Of a stretch of 64,000 nt of DNA, positions 1-7,983 are shown piece after piece. The notes under the pieces are model-generated. The model saw only the letters and a program-made list of their open reading frames with translations, did no database searches and was not told where the DNA came from. Both the position numbers and the translations under genes were made by a program. Each line of letters starts with the position of its first letter. The stretch's first letter is position 1. Source of the DNA: Mycolicibacterium anyangense (GTDB lineage Bacteria; Actinomycetota; Actinomycetes; Mycobacteriales; Mycobacteriaceae); NCBI RefSeq assembly GCF_010731855.1, contig NZ_AP022620.1, positions 5,208,001-5,272,000 of the forward strand, in the 5' to 3' direction.

Positions 1-1186
1 AATCGATCTCCTCGGCGGTGATCACCAGTGGCGGGGCGAACCGCAACGTCGAGCCGTGGGTGTCCTTGACCAAGACGCCCCGCTTGGCGAGGGCGAGGCT
101 GAGCTGTTTTCCGGTACCCAGGCGGGTGTCGACATCCACCCCGGCCCACAGACCCATTCCGCGCACGGCAAGCACCCCGTGGCCGATCAGTGCGCGCAGC
201 CGGGCATGCAGGTGCAGGCCCAGTTCGGCTGAGCGGGACTGGAATTCACCGCGCTGCAGAATCTCCACCACGGTGGTGCCGATGGCTGCCGCCAGTGGGT
301 TGCCCCCGAAGGTGGAGCCGTGCTCGCCGGGGTTGAGGACACCCAGCACGCTGCGGTCGGCGACCACTGCCGACAGCGGGACCACCCCGCCGCCGAGCGC
401 CTTGCCGAGCAGATAGATGTCGGGAACCACGCCCCAGTGATCGCAGGCGAAGGTCTGACCGGTGCGGGCCAGCCCGGACTGGATCTCGTCGGCGATCAGC
501 AGCACGTTGTTCTCGGTGCACAGTGCGCGCAGCCGGGGCAGGTAGTCGTCGGGCGGCACGATGATGCCGGCCTCGCCCTGGATCGGCTCGACGAGGACGG
601 CGACGGTGTGCTCGTCGATGGCCGCGGCGACGGCGTCGGAATCCCCGAACGGGACCGAGCGGAATCCGGGTGTGAAGGGCCCGAATCCACCGCGGGCGCT
701 CTCGTCGCTGGAGAAGCTGACGATGCTGATCGTCCGGCCGTGAAAGTTCTTGTCGGCCACAATGATATTGGCCATGCCCGCCGGGACGCTCTTGACGTCG
801 GCACCCCACTTGCGGGCTACTTTGATGCCGCTCTCGACCGCTTCGGCGCCGCTGTTCATCGGCAGCACCATGTCCTTGCCGCACAATTGGGCCAGCGCCG
901 CGCAGAACGGGCCGAGCCGGTCGGAGTGGAACGCGCGGCTCACCAGGGTCACCGCGTCGAGCTGGCGGTGCGCGGTGGCGATGATCTCCTCGTTGTGATG
1001 GCCGAAGTTGACCGCCGAATAGGCGGCCAGGCAGTCCAGATACCGGCGGCCCTCGACGTCGGTGATCCAGGCGCCACGCGCACTGGCCGCCACCACTGGC
1101 AGCGGAGCGTAATTGTGCGCGGCGTAGGCGTCGTCGAGTGCGATCGCAGCGGCGGTCGACGACGGCGGTGCGACGGTCTCGGCCAT
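1..1186 (-). CDS. rocD: Ornithine aminotransferase (partial, C-terminus beyond window)
   Basis: PLP-dependent class III aminotransferase that interconverts ornithine plus 2-oxoglutarate with glutamate semialdehyde plus glutamate in arginine/ornithine catabolism. About 395 residues are visible, nearly the full family length. They include the substrate-side segment AYSAVNFGHHN, the cofactor-aspartate region LLIADEIQSGLARTG and the Schiff-base lysine in DIYLLGKALGGG. The ATG at 1186-1184 lies 2 nt after the ddaH stop, so the two are surely cotranscribed. The pairing with a dimethylargininase-like gene and a divergent AsnC regulator is the arrangement of Rv2322c-Rv2324 in M. tuberculosis, where rocD is split in two; here it is a single reading frame as far as it can be seen. 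The last residues lie outside the window. Confidence 0.93.
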   Translation of the reverse strand, partial: MAETVAPPSSTAAAIALDDAYAAHNYAPLPVVAASARGAWITDVEGRRYLDCLAAYSAVNFGHHNEEIIATAHRQLDAVTLVSRAFHSDRLGPFCAALAQLCGKDMVLPMNSGAEAVESGIKVARKWGADVKSVPAGMANIIVADKNFHGRTISIVSFSSDESARGGFGPFTPGFRSVPFGDSDAVAAAIDEHTVAVLVEPIQGEAGIIVPPDDYLPRLRALCTENNVLLIADEIQSGLARTGQTFACDHWGVVPDIYLLGKALGGGVVPLSAVVADRSVLGVLNPGEHGSTFGGNPLAAAIGTTVVEILQRGEFQSRSAELGLHLHARLRALIGHGVLAVRGMGLWAGVDVDTRLGTGKQLSLALAKRGVLVKDTHGSTLRFAPPLVITAEEID

Positions 1187-1188
1187 GG

Positions 1189-2031
1189 TCACGAAAAGAC
1201 CTCCAGGGTGCAGCATTTGACCGAGCCGCCGCCTTTGAGCAACTCGGACAGGTCGACGCCGATCGGGTGGAATCCGGCCTGGTAGAGCTGCTCGGCGAAA
1301 CCGGTGGCCTGTGCCGGATGCACCACGTGTTTGCCGTCGGATACCGCATTGAGCCCAAGGACGTAGGCGTCGGTACTGGACACCTCGATGGCGGTGGGGA
1401 ACAGCTGCACGAGCTGGGTGCGCGCGGCATCGGTGAATGCCGGCGGGTAGTAGGCGATGGTGGTGTCGTCGAGCACCGTCAGTGCGGTGTCGAGGTGGTA
1501 GAACCGCGGATCGACCAGTTCCAGGGTCACTACCGGCATACCGGTGAGGTCAGCCACCTCGCTGTGCGCCTGCGGGTCGGTGCGAAAGCCGGTGCCGGCC
1601 AGGATCATCGATCCGACAACAAGCAGATCGCCCTGGCCCTCGTTGACGTGGCGGGTGCTGACGGGGGAGTGTCCGCGCTGATCCATCCAGTCGGCGTAGG
1701 CGACGGACTCGCCGTCACGCTCGGCATGCCTGAATCGCGCGACGATGGCGGCGCCGTTGACGATCAGACCCGCGTTGGCGGTGTAGACCATGTCCGGCAG
1801 GCCGGGGACCGGGTCGACGAGATCTACCGTGTGCCCCAGCCCGCGGTAGGTGTCGCGCAGGGTTTCCCACTGGTCGACGGCGCGGTCGACGTCGACCGGG
1901 TTGGTGGTGTCCATCCAGGGGTTGATGGCGTACTCGACGGTGAAGTACGTCGGCCTGGTCATGACGTAGTGGCGGAGGCGTTGGGTGCGCGGCGCCATGG
2001 TGGTGGCGGCGACATCGGGGGATATCGTCAT
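1189..2031 (-). CDS. ddaH: Dimethylargininase / arginine-deiminase-superfamily hydrolase
   Basis: 280-residue member of the amidinotransferase/DDAH superfamily. These cytosolic enzymes hydrolyse (methyl)arginine or related guanidines to citrulline or ornithine-type products. Visible hallmarks are the N-terminal MTRPTYFTVEYAINPWM substrate-loop motif, a TANAGLI segment, and a C-terminal GGSVKCCTLEVFS containing the expected nucleophilic cysteine. The ATG at 2031 faces the AsnC-type gene across a short promoter region, and the gene leads directly into rocD. That context suggests conversion of arginine-derived guanidino compounds to ornithine, then to glutamate semialdehyde. The exact substrate (arginine, methylarginine or another) cannot be read from the sequence. 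Confidence 0.88.
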   Translation of the reverse strand: MTISPDVAATTMAPRTQRLRHYVMTRPTYFTVEYAINPWMDTTNPVDVDRAVDQWETLRDTYRGLGHTVDLVDPVPGLPDMVYTANAGLIVNGAAIVARFRHAERDGESVAYADWMDQRGHSPVSTRHVNEGQGDLLVVGSMILAGTGFRTDPQAHSEVADLTGMPVVTLELVDPRFYHLDTALTVLDDTTIAYYPPAFTDAARTQLVQLFPTAIEVSSTDAYVLGLNAVSDGKHVVHPAQATGFAEQLYQAGFHPIGVDLSELLKGGGSVKCCTLEVFS

Positions 2032-2056
2032 GAATCAACGATATGGGCGCCGCCTG

Positions 2057-2134
2057 ACGCAATCAATCGATAGCTATTGCGTGTGTGGGGCGAAAATCTT
2101 GCGTCACAGCTAGGATGACGACGATCTATTGCGT
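2057..2134. promoter_or_regulatory. Divergent promoter region with repeated ATTGCGT operator boxes
   Basis: The 123-nt gap between ddaH and the AsnC-type gene holds a perfect inverted repeat, ACGCAAT (2057-2063) and ATTGCGT (2076-2082), 12 nt apart. A TTGCGTC core recurs at 2099-2105 and ATTGCGT recurs at 2128-2134. Repeated, roughly helically spaced boxes between an Lrp/AsnC gene and its divergent target operon are typical of autoregulatory Lrp-family sites. A TAGGAT hexamer at 2111-2116 could be a -10 for the plus-strand gene. Binding by the neighbouring regulator is inferred. Confidence 0.5.
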
Positions 2135-2154
2135 CGACCGCCAGGAGTGGCCGA

Positions 2155-2601
2155 ATGGACCGTCTCGACGACACCGACGAGCGCATTCTCGCCGAGCTCG
2201 CCGAGCACGCCCGGGCGACGTTCGCCGAGATCGGTGCCCGGGTGAATCTGTCGGCGCCGGCGGTCAAGCGGCGAGTGGATCGGATGCTCGACAACGGTGT
2301 GATCCGCGGCTTCACCACCGTCATCGACCGCAGTGCGCTGGGCTGGAACACCGAGGCCTACGTCCAGGTGTACTGCCACGGCACCATCGCGCCAGATCAG
2401 TTGCGGCAGGCCTGGATTGATATTCCGGAGGTGATCAGCGCCGCCACCGTCACCGGCACATCGGATGCCATCCTGCACGTGCTGGCCCGCGATATGCGGC
2501 ACCTCGAGGCGGCACTGGAGCGCATTCGCTCGAGCGCCGACATCGAGCGCAGTGAGAGCATCGTGGTGCTGTCCAACCTGATCGACCGTTCGCCGTCGTG
2601 A
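2155..2601 (+). CDS. Lrp/AsnC-family transcriptional regulator
   Basis: 148-residue regulator with an N-terminal winged helix-turn-helix (about residues 4-60; LDDTDERILAELAEHARATF, then SAPAVKRRVDRMLDNGVIRGF) and a C-terminal RAM ligand-binding and oligomerisation domain (about 65-140). It is the full family length. It is divergent from ddaH-rocD and shares their promoter region with repeated ATTGCGT boxes, so it probably senses arginine, ornithine or another amino acid and controls that operon and itself. Ortholog position relative to M. tuberculosis Rv2324 is from memory. Confidence 0.9.
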   Translation: MDRLDDTDERILAELAEHARATFAEIGARVNLSAPAVKRRVDRMLDNGVIRGFTTVIDRSALGWNTEAYVQVYCHGTIAPDQLRQAWIDIPEVISAATVTGTSDAILHVLARDMRHLEAALERIRSSADIERSESIVVLSNLIDRSPS

Positions 2602-2667
2602 CCCCGTGAGCGAGGCAAGGCCAGGGCTGGCTGACACTTTCCGGCGCCGATCAGGTAAGAACAGCAC

Positions 2668-3849
2668 GTGAGTTCCAGCGAGAATGGCATCGTCATCGTC
2701 GGCGGCGGGCTGGCTGCCGCCCGCACTGCCGAACAGTTGCGCAAGTCGGAGTACACCGGCCCGGTCACCATCGTCAGCGACGAGGTGCACCTGCCCTATG
2801 ACCGGCCGCCGCTGTCCAAGGATGTGCTGCACGCCGACCTCGACGACGTCACGCTCAAGCCCGCCGAGTTCTACACGGACAACAACATCACCCTGCGGCT
2901 CGGCAGTGCCGCCCAGACGCTGGACATCACCGCCAAGACCGTCACCCTGGCCGACGGTTCGGTGCTGGGATACGACGAGCTGGTGATCGCGACGGGACTG
3001 GTGCCCAAGCGCATTTCGTCGTTCCCCGACCTGGAGGGCATCCGGGTGCTGCGCAACCTCGACGAGGCGCTGGCGCTGCGTACCCACGCCGCCTCGGCCC
3101 GCAAGGCAGTCATCATCGGCGCCGGATTCATCGGCTGTGAGGTCGCGGCAAGCCTGCGCAAGCTCGGCGTCGACGTGGTCCTCGTCGAGCCGCAGCCAGC
3201 GCCGCTGGCCTCGGTGCTCGGCGAGCAGGTGGGCAGTCTGGTCACCCGGCTGCACCGAGCCGAGGGTGTCGATGTGCGCGCCGGCGTCGGGGTGACCGAG
3301 GTGCGTGGCGAGGGCGGGCACGTCAGCACCGTGGTGCTCAGTGACGGCAGCGAGTTACCTGCTGACCTGGTGGTGGTGGGCATCGGCTCGCGGCCGGCCA
3401 CCGAATGGCTCGACGGCAGCGGTGTGGCGGTGGACAACGGTGTGGTGTGCGACGAGGTCGGCCGTACCAGCGCGCCGCACGTGTGGGCGCTGGGCGATGT
3501 GGCGTCCTGGCGCGATGCCACCGGACACCAAGCGCGGGTGGAGCATTGGAGCAACGTCGCCGAGCAGGCGCGCGCGGTGGTGCCGTCGATCCTGGGCAAG
3601 GAAGCTCCCGAGCTCGTCGTGGTCCCCTACTTCTGGAGCGACCAGTACGACGTGAAGATCCAGTGCCTCGGCGAGCCGGAGGCCAACGACGTCGTGCACA
3701 TCGTCGAGGACGACGGGCGCAAGTTCCTGGCCTACTACGAGCGTGACGGTGTGGTGGTCGGGGTGGTCGGCGGCGGTATGCCGGGCAAGGTCATGAAGAC
3801 CCGCGCCAAGATCGCCTCCGCCGCGCCGATCGCCGACGTCCTGGGCTGA
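2668..3849 (+). CDS. FAD-dependent ferredoxin/rubredoxin-type reductase
   Basis: 393-residue flavoprotein of the putidaredoxin/ferredoxin-reductase family. It probably passes electrons from NAD(P)H through FAD to a ferredoxin that feeds a cytochrome P450 or oxygenase. It has an N-terminal FAD dinucleotide motif (VIVGGGLAAARTAEQLR), the family segment LPYDRPPLSKDVL, a second Rossmann motif for NAD(P) (VIIGAGFIGCEVAASLRKLG, about residues 147-166), the FAD-ribityl motif VWALGDVAS and a C-terminal reductase domain. The start is GTG at 2668. It sits alone between the AsnC gene and a convergent VOC gene. No ferredoxin gene is adjacent; the nearest P450 is about 10.5 kb away. Confidence 0.88.
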   Translation: MSSSENGIVIVGGGLAAARTAEQLRKSEYTGPVTIVSDEVHLPYDRPPLSKDVLHADLDDVTLKPAEFYTDNNITLRLGSAAQTLDITAKTVTLADGSVLGYDELVIATGLVPKRISSFPDLEGIRVLRNLDEALALRTHAASARKAVIIGAGFIGCEVAASLRKLGVDVVLVEPQPAPLASVLGEQVGSLVTRLHRAEGVDVRAGVGVTEVRGEGGHVSTVVLSDGSELPADLVVVGIGSRPATEWLDGSGVAVDNGVVCDEVGRTSAPHVWALGDVASWRDATGHQARVEHWSNVAEQARAVVPSILGKEAPELVVVPYFWSDQYDVKIQCLGEPEANDVVHIVEDDGRKFLAYYERDGVVVGVVGGGMPGKVMKTRAKIASAAPIADVLG

Positions 3850-3878
3850 GCGCGGCGCCGAGGATTCACGCCCCGGCG

Positions 3879-5135
3879 CTAGAACTGCCCGAGGTAGAAC
3901 CGGCCACCCTGGTCGTCGGTGCACTCGGCCATCAGGCCGTAGGACTGCTGCGCAGGTTCACTGAGCACGGTCCCGCCGGCGTCGCGGACTCGCCGCACGG
4001 CGATCTCGATGTCCGTCACCGTCCACATCGGCACCACGGTCTGCCGCTGTGCGCCGCCGGCGACACCGGCCATCGGCTGGGTGTGGCCGATCTGCCAGCC
4101 GTCGGCGACCCGACCCGGCTCGAACGTCCAGCCGAACAACGCGGAGTAGAAGTCCCGGAACACCGCTGAATCTGCGACCTCGTGGGTGAGGTAGGACAGT
4201 TCCCCCGCACCGGCGCCGTTGAGCGCGGGCCGGCGCTGCGCCGACTCGGGGACGTAGACCGCGAACGGGTTGCCGTCCGGATCGGTGGCGTCCATGCTCT
4301 CGCCGAGGGCGAAGCGGCGTGGCCCCTCGGCCCGACCCCCGGCGGCGATGATCGCCGTGCGCGCCGCCTCGATGTCGGTCACTGCGTAGTAGCACCGCAG
4401 GGTGCCCTCACCGCGCGAAAGGGCAATGTGCTCCACGGTATTGGTGACCTGACCGTCGTCGTCGACCGACCAGCCCAGGACGTGTCCGTAGAACGCGGCC
4501 GCCAGACGCACGTCCGGCGTGTGCAGGCTCAGGTAGCCGATGTCACCGGGCCTGATCAGCTCGACAACCGGCCCGCTGATCATCCAGCGGTGGCCGAACG
4601 GATCGCGGATGGTTGCCCCGCGAAAGCCGTGCGCCTGATACGGCTCGCGTTCGATCTCGGCCCCGAACCGACGCGCCCGGCTCAGCGCCGCGTCAGTGTC
4701 GGGGACGTGCAGCATCAGGCTGACCGAGGTCCAGCCGGGCTCGGGTGCGCGCAGCCCCATCGCGGTGAACTCGTCGGCCAGGTAGAGCACGCCGTCGCCG
4801 ATCGCGAGTTCGGCATGCCCGATCCGGCCGTCGTCCATCACGATGGGCTCGCCGTGCAGTTCGGCACCCAGTGCGTCGCGGTACCAGGCAATGGCTCCTC
4901 GTGCATCGGCGACGGTGAGGTAGGGCAGGGCGGCGGGCCGGGGGTATTCGGGGATCGACGGCACGTCGTCGGTCAGGTCTGCCAGGGCGGCGGTGGTTCC
5001 GCTCATCTCGACTCCTCGTGTTCCGGTGGGCAGGGACAGCGCCGACTCCAGCTTCCGCCGCAGGCGGGCGGCGAATTCCGGATCCGGCTGCACCGGAGGA
5101 TCTTCGGCGTTCAGTACGGTCAACGGATCAGTCAC
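3879..5135 (-). CDS. Multi-domain VOC (glyoxalase/bleomycin-resistance-like) protein linked to an ECF sigma factor
   Basis: 418-residue protein. After an N-terminal sigma-associated segment (PVQPDPEFAARLRRKLESAL) come VOC-type beta-alpha-beta-beta-beta modules: about residues 60-185 (ALPYLTVADARGAIAWYRDA), about 190-300 (GYLSLHTPDVRLAAAFYGHVLGW) and about 310-418 (YLTHEVADSAVFRDFYSALFGW). The GTG at 5135 overlaps the sigma-factor stop as GTGA, implying translational coupling. A fusion of several VOC units behind a PDPEFAARLR-type N-terminus is seen with some actinobacterial ECF sigma genes. The protein may bind a small ligand or metal and modulate the sigma factor, or act on the stress that induces it. 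No substrate can be assigned. ATG at the MSGTTAAL position is an alternative, shorter start. Confidence 0.8.
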   Translation of the reverse strand: MTDPLTVLNAEDPPVQPDPEFAARLRRKLESALSLPTGTRGVEMSGTTAALADLTDDVPSIPEYPRPAALPYLTVADARGAIAWYRDALGAELHGEPIVMDDGRIGHAELAIGDGVLYLADEFTAMGLRAPEPGWTSVSLMLHVPDTDAALSRARRFGAEIEREPYQAHGFRGATIRDPFGHRWMISGPVVELIRPGDIGYLSLHTPDVRLAAAFYGHVLGWSVDDDGQVTNTVEHIALSRGEGTLRCYYAVTDIEAARTAIIAAGGRAEGPRRFALGESMDATDPDGNPFAVYVPESAQRRPALNGAGAGELSYLTHEVADSAVFRDFYSALFGWTFEPGRVADGWQIGHTQPMAGVAGGAQRQTVVPMWTVTDIEIAVRRVRDAGGTVLSEPAQQSYGLMAECTDDQGGRFYLGQF

Positions 5136-5647
5136 CGGACGCCTCCTTCCGGGTAGAGAGTTCGGAAAGCCTTGCGGGCCCGCACCAGTAGGGCCTCGGT
5201 GGCGTGGACGGTTCGTCCGATCAGTTCGGCGCACTCGGGCACCGAACAGTCGTCCATGTAACGCAGCGCCAGCACGGTGCGGTGGGTGTCTGGCAGTCGG
5301 GCCAGCACGCTCTCGGCGACGATCCGGTCCAGTTCGGTCTCCCAGCCGTCGGGCGCTTGGGCGTCGGGGACCTCGGCGACGGTGACCGTCTCGCGGGTGG
5401 CCCGCCGCCGGTAGTGGTCGGCGAGTTTGTGGCGGGCCACACCCAGCAGCCACGGCACCGCGATCGGGGGTGGCTCGGAACGCCGGGCGGCATCCATCGC
5501 GGCCAGGAACGTTTCGGAGGTCAGGTCTTCCGCGGTGGCCCGGTCGGGGCAGCGGCGGACGAAGTAGCGGTACACGATCGGGAGCGCCTCGTCGTACACC
5601 GCCAGCAGCTGGTGCGGGGCATCACCGGGGTCGGAATCCGCGCTCAC
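5132..5647 (-). CDS. ECF-family RNA polymerase sigma factor
   Basis: 171-residue extracytoplasmic-function sigma factor with region 2 (VYRYFVRRCPDRATAEDLTSE, then AVPWLLGVARHKLADHYRRR) and region 4 (LPDTHRTVLALRYMDDCSVP, then AELIGRTVHATEALLVRARK). The start is GTG at 5647. The gene lies 48 nt downstream of the mftR stop on the same strand, so it may be read from the mftR transcript. It overlaps the VOC gene by 4 nt. No zinc-binding anti-sigma gene follows, so the VOC protein is the likely regulatory partner. No specific Sig letter is assigned. Confidence 0.88.
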   Translation of the reverse strand: MSADSDPGDAPHQLLAVYDEALPIVYRYFVRRCPDRATAEDLTSETFLAAMDAARRSEPPPIAVPWLLGVARHKLADHYRRRATRETVTVAEVPDAQAPDGWETELDRIVAESVLARLPDTHRTVLALRYMDDCSVPECAELIGRTVHATEALLVRARKAFRTLYPEGGVR

Positions 5648-5695
5648 ACCTCTATCGTCGTCGCGCGGGGCCGAACTCCGACGGGTCCGGCGAAA

Positions 5696-6310
5696 CTATT
5701 TCCGGGCGTCCAGCCCGTCCAGCCCGCGCGCCACGGCGTCGAAGGCGTCGCCGAGAGCCTGCGGCAACGACACCGACTCGTGGGCCAACCAGTATTCGTA
5801 CGCCGACAACGCGATGCCGAGCATCTGCCACGCCACCGACTGGGGGACCAGATCAGTGGATCTGCCGCCGATGCGTCCGGCCACGTATACCGAGACCACG
5901 GCCCGCCAGCCGGCGTACATCGTCATCGAGTAGGCCTGCAGCTCGGGGGTTTGCAGGATCACCCGCATCCGAGTTCGGTGGCGTGTCTCGGAATCATCAA
6001 AGGTGTTGAACGCCAGCAGGGCTGAGCGCAACGCAGTGGCGACGGGTACGTCCGCCGCGCTGTCGAGCAGATGTTGGAAGTCCTGCAGGTGCGAGTCGAA
6101 CGCACCCCACGGGATGGCGTTCTTCGACGAGTAGTAGCGGAACAGGGTGCGGCGCGCGATCCCGGACGCCTGGGCGACGTCGTCGACGCTGACCTCACCG
6201 AAGCCATAGGTGGCGAACAGGTCCAGCGCGACGTCGGCGATGTGGTCCTGCGTGGTCGAGCGCCGGCGGCCGACCCGGGCCCCCGGCGCACCCGCCGAAT
6301 CACCCGCCAT
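5696..6310 (-). CDS. mftR: Mycofactocin system TetR-family repressor MftR
   Basis: 204-residue TetR/AcrR-type regulator. The N-terminal helix-turn-helix (about residues 20-65) includes [20 protein letters not shown] and [20 protein letters not shown], a signature of MftR. A larger ligand-binding domain follows. It is divergent from mftA across 92 nt that contain a 6-bp inverted repeat, the natural operator position. Published work on the M. smegmatis ortholog reports repression of the mft locus and binding of long-chain acyl-CoAs; that is family knowledge, not visible here. The ECF sigma gene lies downstream on the same strand. Confidence 0.93.
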   Translation of the reverse strand: MAGDSAGAPGARVGRRRSTTQDHIADVALDLFATYGFGEVSVDDVAQASGIARRTLFRYYSSKNAIPWGAFDSHLQDFQHLLDSAADVPVATALRSALLAFNTFDDSETRHRTRMRVILQTPELQAYSMTMYAGWRAVVSVYVAGRIGGRSTDLVPQSVAWQMLGIALSAYEYWLAHESVSLPQALGDAFDAVARGLDGLDARK

Positions 6311-6355
6311 GGATTCACCCCTTCCGTTTCGGCACTCGATGCCATATTCTTGCGA

Positions 6356-6376
6356 TCTCGATCACAATTGTCGAGA
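6356..6376. promoter_or_regulatory. Candidate MftR operator upstream of mftA
   Basis: Perfect inverted repeat TCTCGA (6356-6361) and TCGAGA (6371-6376) around a 9-nt AT-rich spacer, in the 92-nt mftR-mftA gap and 26 nt before the mftA ATG. A TATTCT hexamer at 6345-6350 could serve as a -10, which would place the repeat over the transcription start. mftA has a clear ribosome site (AAAGGG, 6389-6394, 8 nt from ATG). Assignment to MftR is by position and symmetry only. Confidence 0.5.
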
Positions 6377-6402
6377 ACCCAGCCAGAGAAAGGGTGCTTT
6401 TC

Positions 6403-6498
6403 ATGGAGCAGAGCCAGAACATCGAGGTGGACAACGAGCTGGTGACCGAGACCCTCGTCGAAGAGGTCTCGATCGACGGGATGTGCGGGGTCTACTGA
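6403..6498 (+). CDS. mftA: Mycofactocin precursor peptide MftA
   Basis: 31-residue ribosomally made precursor of the redox cofactor mycofactocin. It has an acidic leader rich in Glu and Val and the invariant C-terminal core IDGMCGVY. The terminal Val-Tyr pair is decarboxylated and cyclised by MftC, then released by MftE and glycosylated by MftF (established for the family). The ATG at 6403 has a good ribosome site 8 nt upstream. The stop at 6498 is followed 2 nt later by the mftB GTG. Confidence 0.97.
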   Translation: MEQSQNIEVDNELVTETLVEEVSIDGMCGVY

Positions 6499-6500
6499 CC

Positions 6501-6815
6501 GTGCCCGCCCACGCCGTGGGCGATCCGGCTGTCGCCGGGTCGAACTTCGACCCGGCCGGCAGCTGGCGTCTGCACCCGCAGGTGGCGGTGCGCCCCGAAC
6601 CGTTCGGCGCACTGCTCTACCACTTCGGCACCAGGAAGCTGTCGTTCCTCAAGAACCGAACCATCCTGGCCGTCATCGAGTCGCTGCCCGATCATCCGGA
6701 CGTGCACCGTGCACTGCGCGCCGCCGGCGTCGAAGCCGACGACGAAGCGCCGTACCTGCACGCCCTGGGCGTACTCGCATCCTCGAACATGCTGATCTGC
6801 AAGGAATCCCAATGA
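6501..6815 (+). CDS. mftB: Mycofactocin chaperone MftB
   Basis: 104-residue PqqD-like RRE protein that binds the MftA leader and presents it to the radical SAM enzyme MftC. The family stretch WRLHPQVAVRPEPFGALLYH and the following GTRKLSFLKN are visible. The GTG start at 6501 is chosen because it follows the mftA stop by 2 nt and gives the family length. The stop overlaps the mftC ATG as ATGA. Confidence 0.95.
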   Translation: MPAHAVGDPAVAGSNFDPAGSWRLHPQVAVRPEPFGALLYHFGTRKLSFLKNRTILAVIESLPDHPDVHRALRAAGVEADDEAPYLHALGVLASSNMLICKESQ

Positions 6816-7981
6816 CTTCGGTGGCACCCGTACCCCGGTTGATCGAGCAGTTCGAGCGCGGTCTGGACGCGCCCATCTGTCTGACCTGGGAACTGACCTA
6901 CGCCTGCAACCTGGCCTGCGTGCACTGCCTGTCCTCATCGGGCAAGCGGGACCCGCGCGAGCTGTCGACCGAACAGTGCAAGGCGATCATCGACGAGCTC
7001 GAGCGCATGCAGGTGTTCTACGTCAACATCGGCGGCGGGGAGCCCACCGTGCGACCCGACTTCTGGGAACTGGTCGACTACGCGACCGCCCACCACGTTG
7101 GAGTGAAATTCTCCACCAACGGCGTCCGGATCACCCCCGAGGTGGCCGCCAAGCTGGCCGCCAGTGATTACGTCGACGTCCAGATCTCACTGGACGGCGC
7201 GACCGCCGAGGTCAACGACGCCGTGCGCGGCCCGGGTTCGTTCGCCATGGCGGTGCGGGCGCTGGAGAACCTGGCCGCCGCCGGTTTCTCCGACGCCAAG
7301 ATCTCGGTGGTGGTCACCCGCCACAACGTCGACCAACTCGACGATTTCAAGGCGCTGGCCGACCGCTATGGCGCCACACTGCGGATCACCCGGCTGCGTC
7401 CGTCGGGACGCGGTGCCGACGTGTGGGACGACCTGCACCCCACCGCCGACCAGCAGGTCCAGCTCTACAACTGGCTGGTGGCCAGGGGCGACGGAGTGCT
7501 CACCGGTGACTCGTTCTTTCATCTGTCGGGTCTGGGCGCGCCCGGCGCGCTCGCGGGCCTGAACATGTGCGGTGCCGGCCGGGTGGTATGCCTGATCGAC
7601 CCGGTCGGCGACGTCTACGCCTGCCCGTTCGCCATCCATGACCGCTTCCTCGCCGGGAACATCGTGCGGGACAGTGGTTTCGACAACGTGTGGAAGAACG
7701 CACCGCTGTTCCGCGAGCTGCGTGAACCGCAGTCGGCGGGGGCGTGCGGTAGCTGCGGGCACTACGACGCCTGCCGGGGTGGATGCATGGCGGCCAAATT
7801 CTTCACCGGCCTGCCCATGGACGGTCCGGACCCCGAGTGCGTCGAGGGCTACGGAGCCCCGGCGCTGGCCAACGAGCGTGACAAGCCCCGGCCCAGTGCC
7901 GACCACTCCCGGGGCAAGCCGATCATGCTCACGCTCTCCACCCGGCCGCCGGCCAAACCCTGCAACGAAAGTCCGATCTAG
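6812..7981 (+). CDS. mftC: Mycofactocin radical SAM maturase MftC
   Basis: 389-residue radical SAM/SPASM enzyme that oxidatively decarboxylates the C-terminal Tyr of MftA and then forms the Val-Tyr ring (known family chemistry). The cluster-binding CX3CX2C motif is Cys32, Cys36 and Cys39 (TYACNLACVHC). The GGGEPTVRPDF SAM-binding motif follows near residue 75. The C-terminal SPASM part has the expected cysteines (CGAGRVVCLIDP, YACPF, CGSCGHYDACRGGC). It overlaps mftB by 4 nt and is followed 2 nt later by mftD. Confidence 0.97.
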   Translation: MTSVAPVPRLIEQFERGLDAPICLTWELTYACNLACVHCLSSSGKRDPRELSTEQCKAIIDELERMQVFYVNIGGGEPTVRPDFWELVDYATAHHVGVKFSTNGVRITPEVAAKLAASDYVDVQISLDGATAEVNDAVRGPGSFAMAVRALENLAAAGFSDAKISVVVTRHNVDQLDDFKALADRYGATLRITRLRPSGRGADVWDDLHPTADQQVQLYNWLVARGDGVLTGDSFFHLSGLGAPGALAGLNMCGAGRVVCLIDPVGDVYACPFAIHDRFLAGNIVRDSGFDNVWKNAPLFRELREPQSAGACGSCGHYDACRGGCMAAKFFTGLPMDGPDPECVEGYGAPALANERDKPRPSADHSRGKPIMLTLSTRPPAKPCNESPI

Positions 7982-7983
7982 AC

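Noticed and set aside
3855..3879. GCGCCG/CGGCGC hairpin between the ferredoxin reductase and VOC genes as a terminator
   Set aside because: Only 6-bp arms, a 13-nt loop and no T-tract; too weak in a high-GC genome.
5136..5453. N-terminal extension of the VOC frame over the sigma gene
   Set aside because: It is antisense-free but out of phase with a well-conserved sigma factor; the GTG at 5135 overlapping the sigma stop is the natural start.
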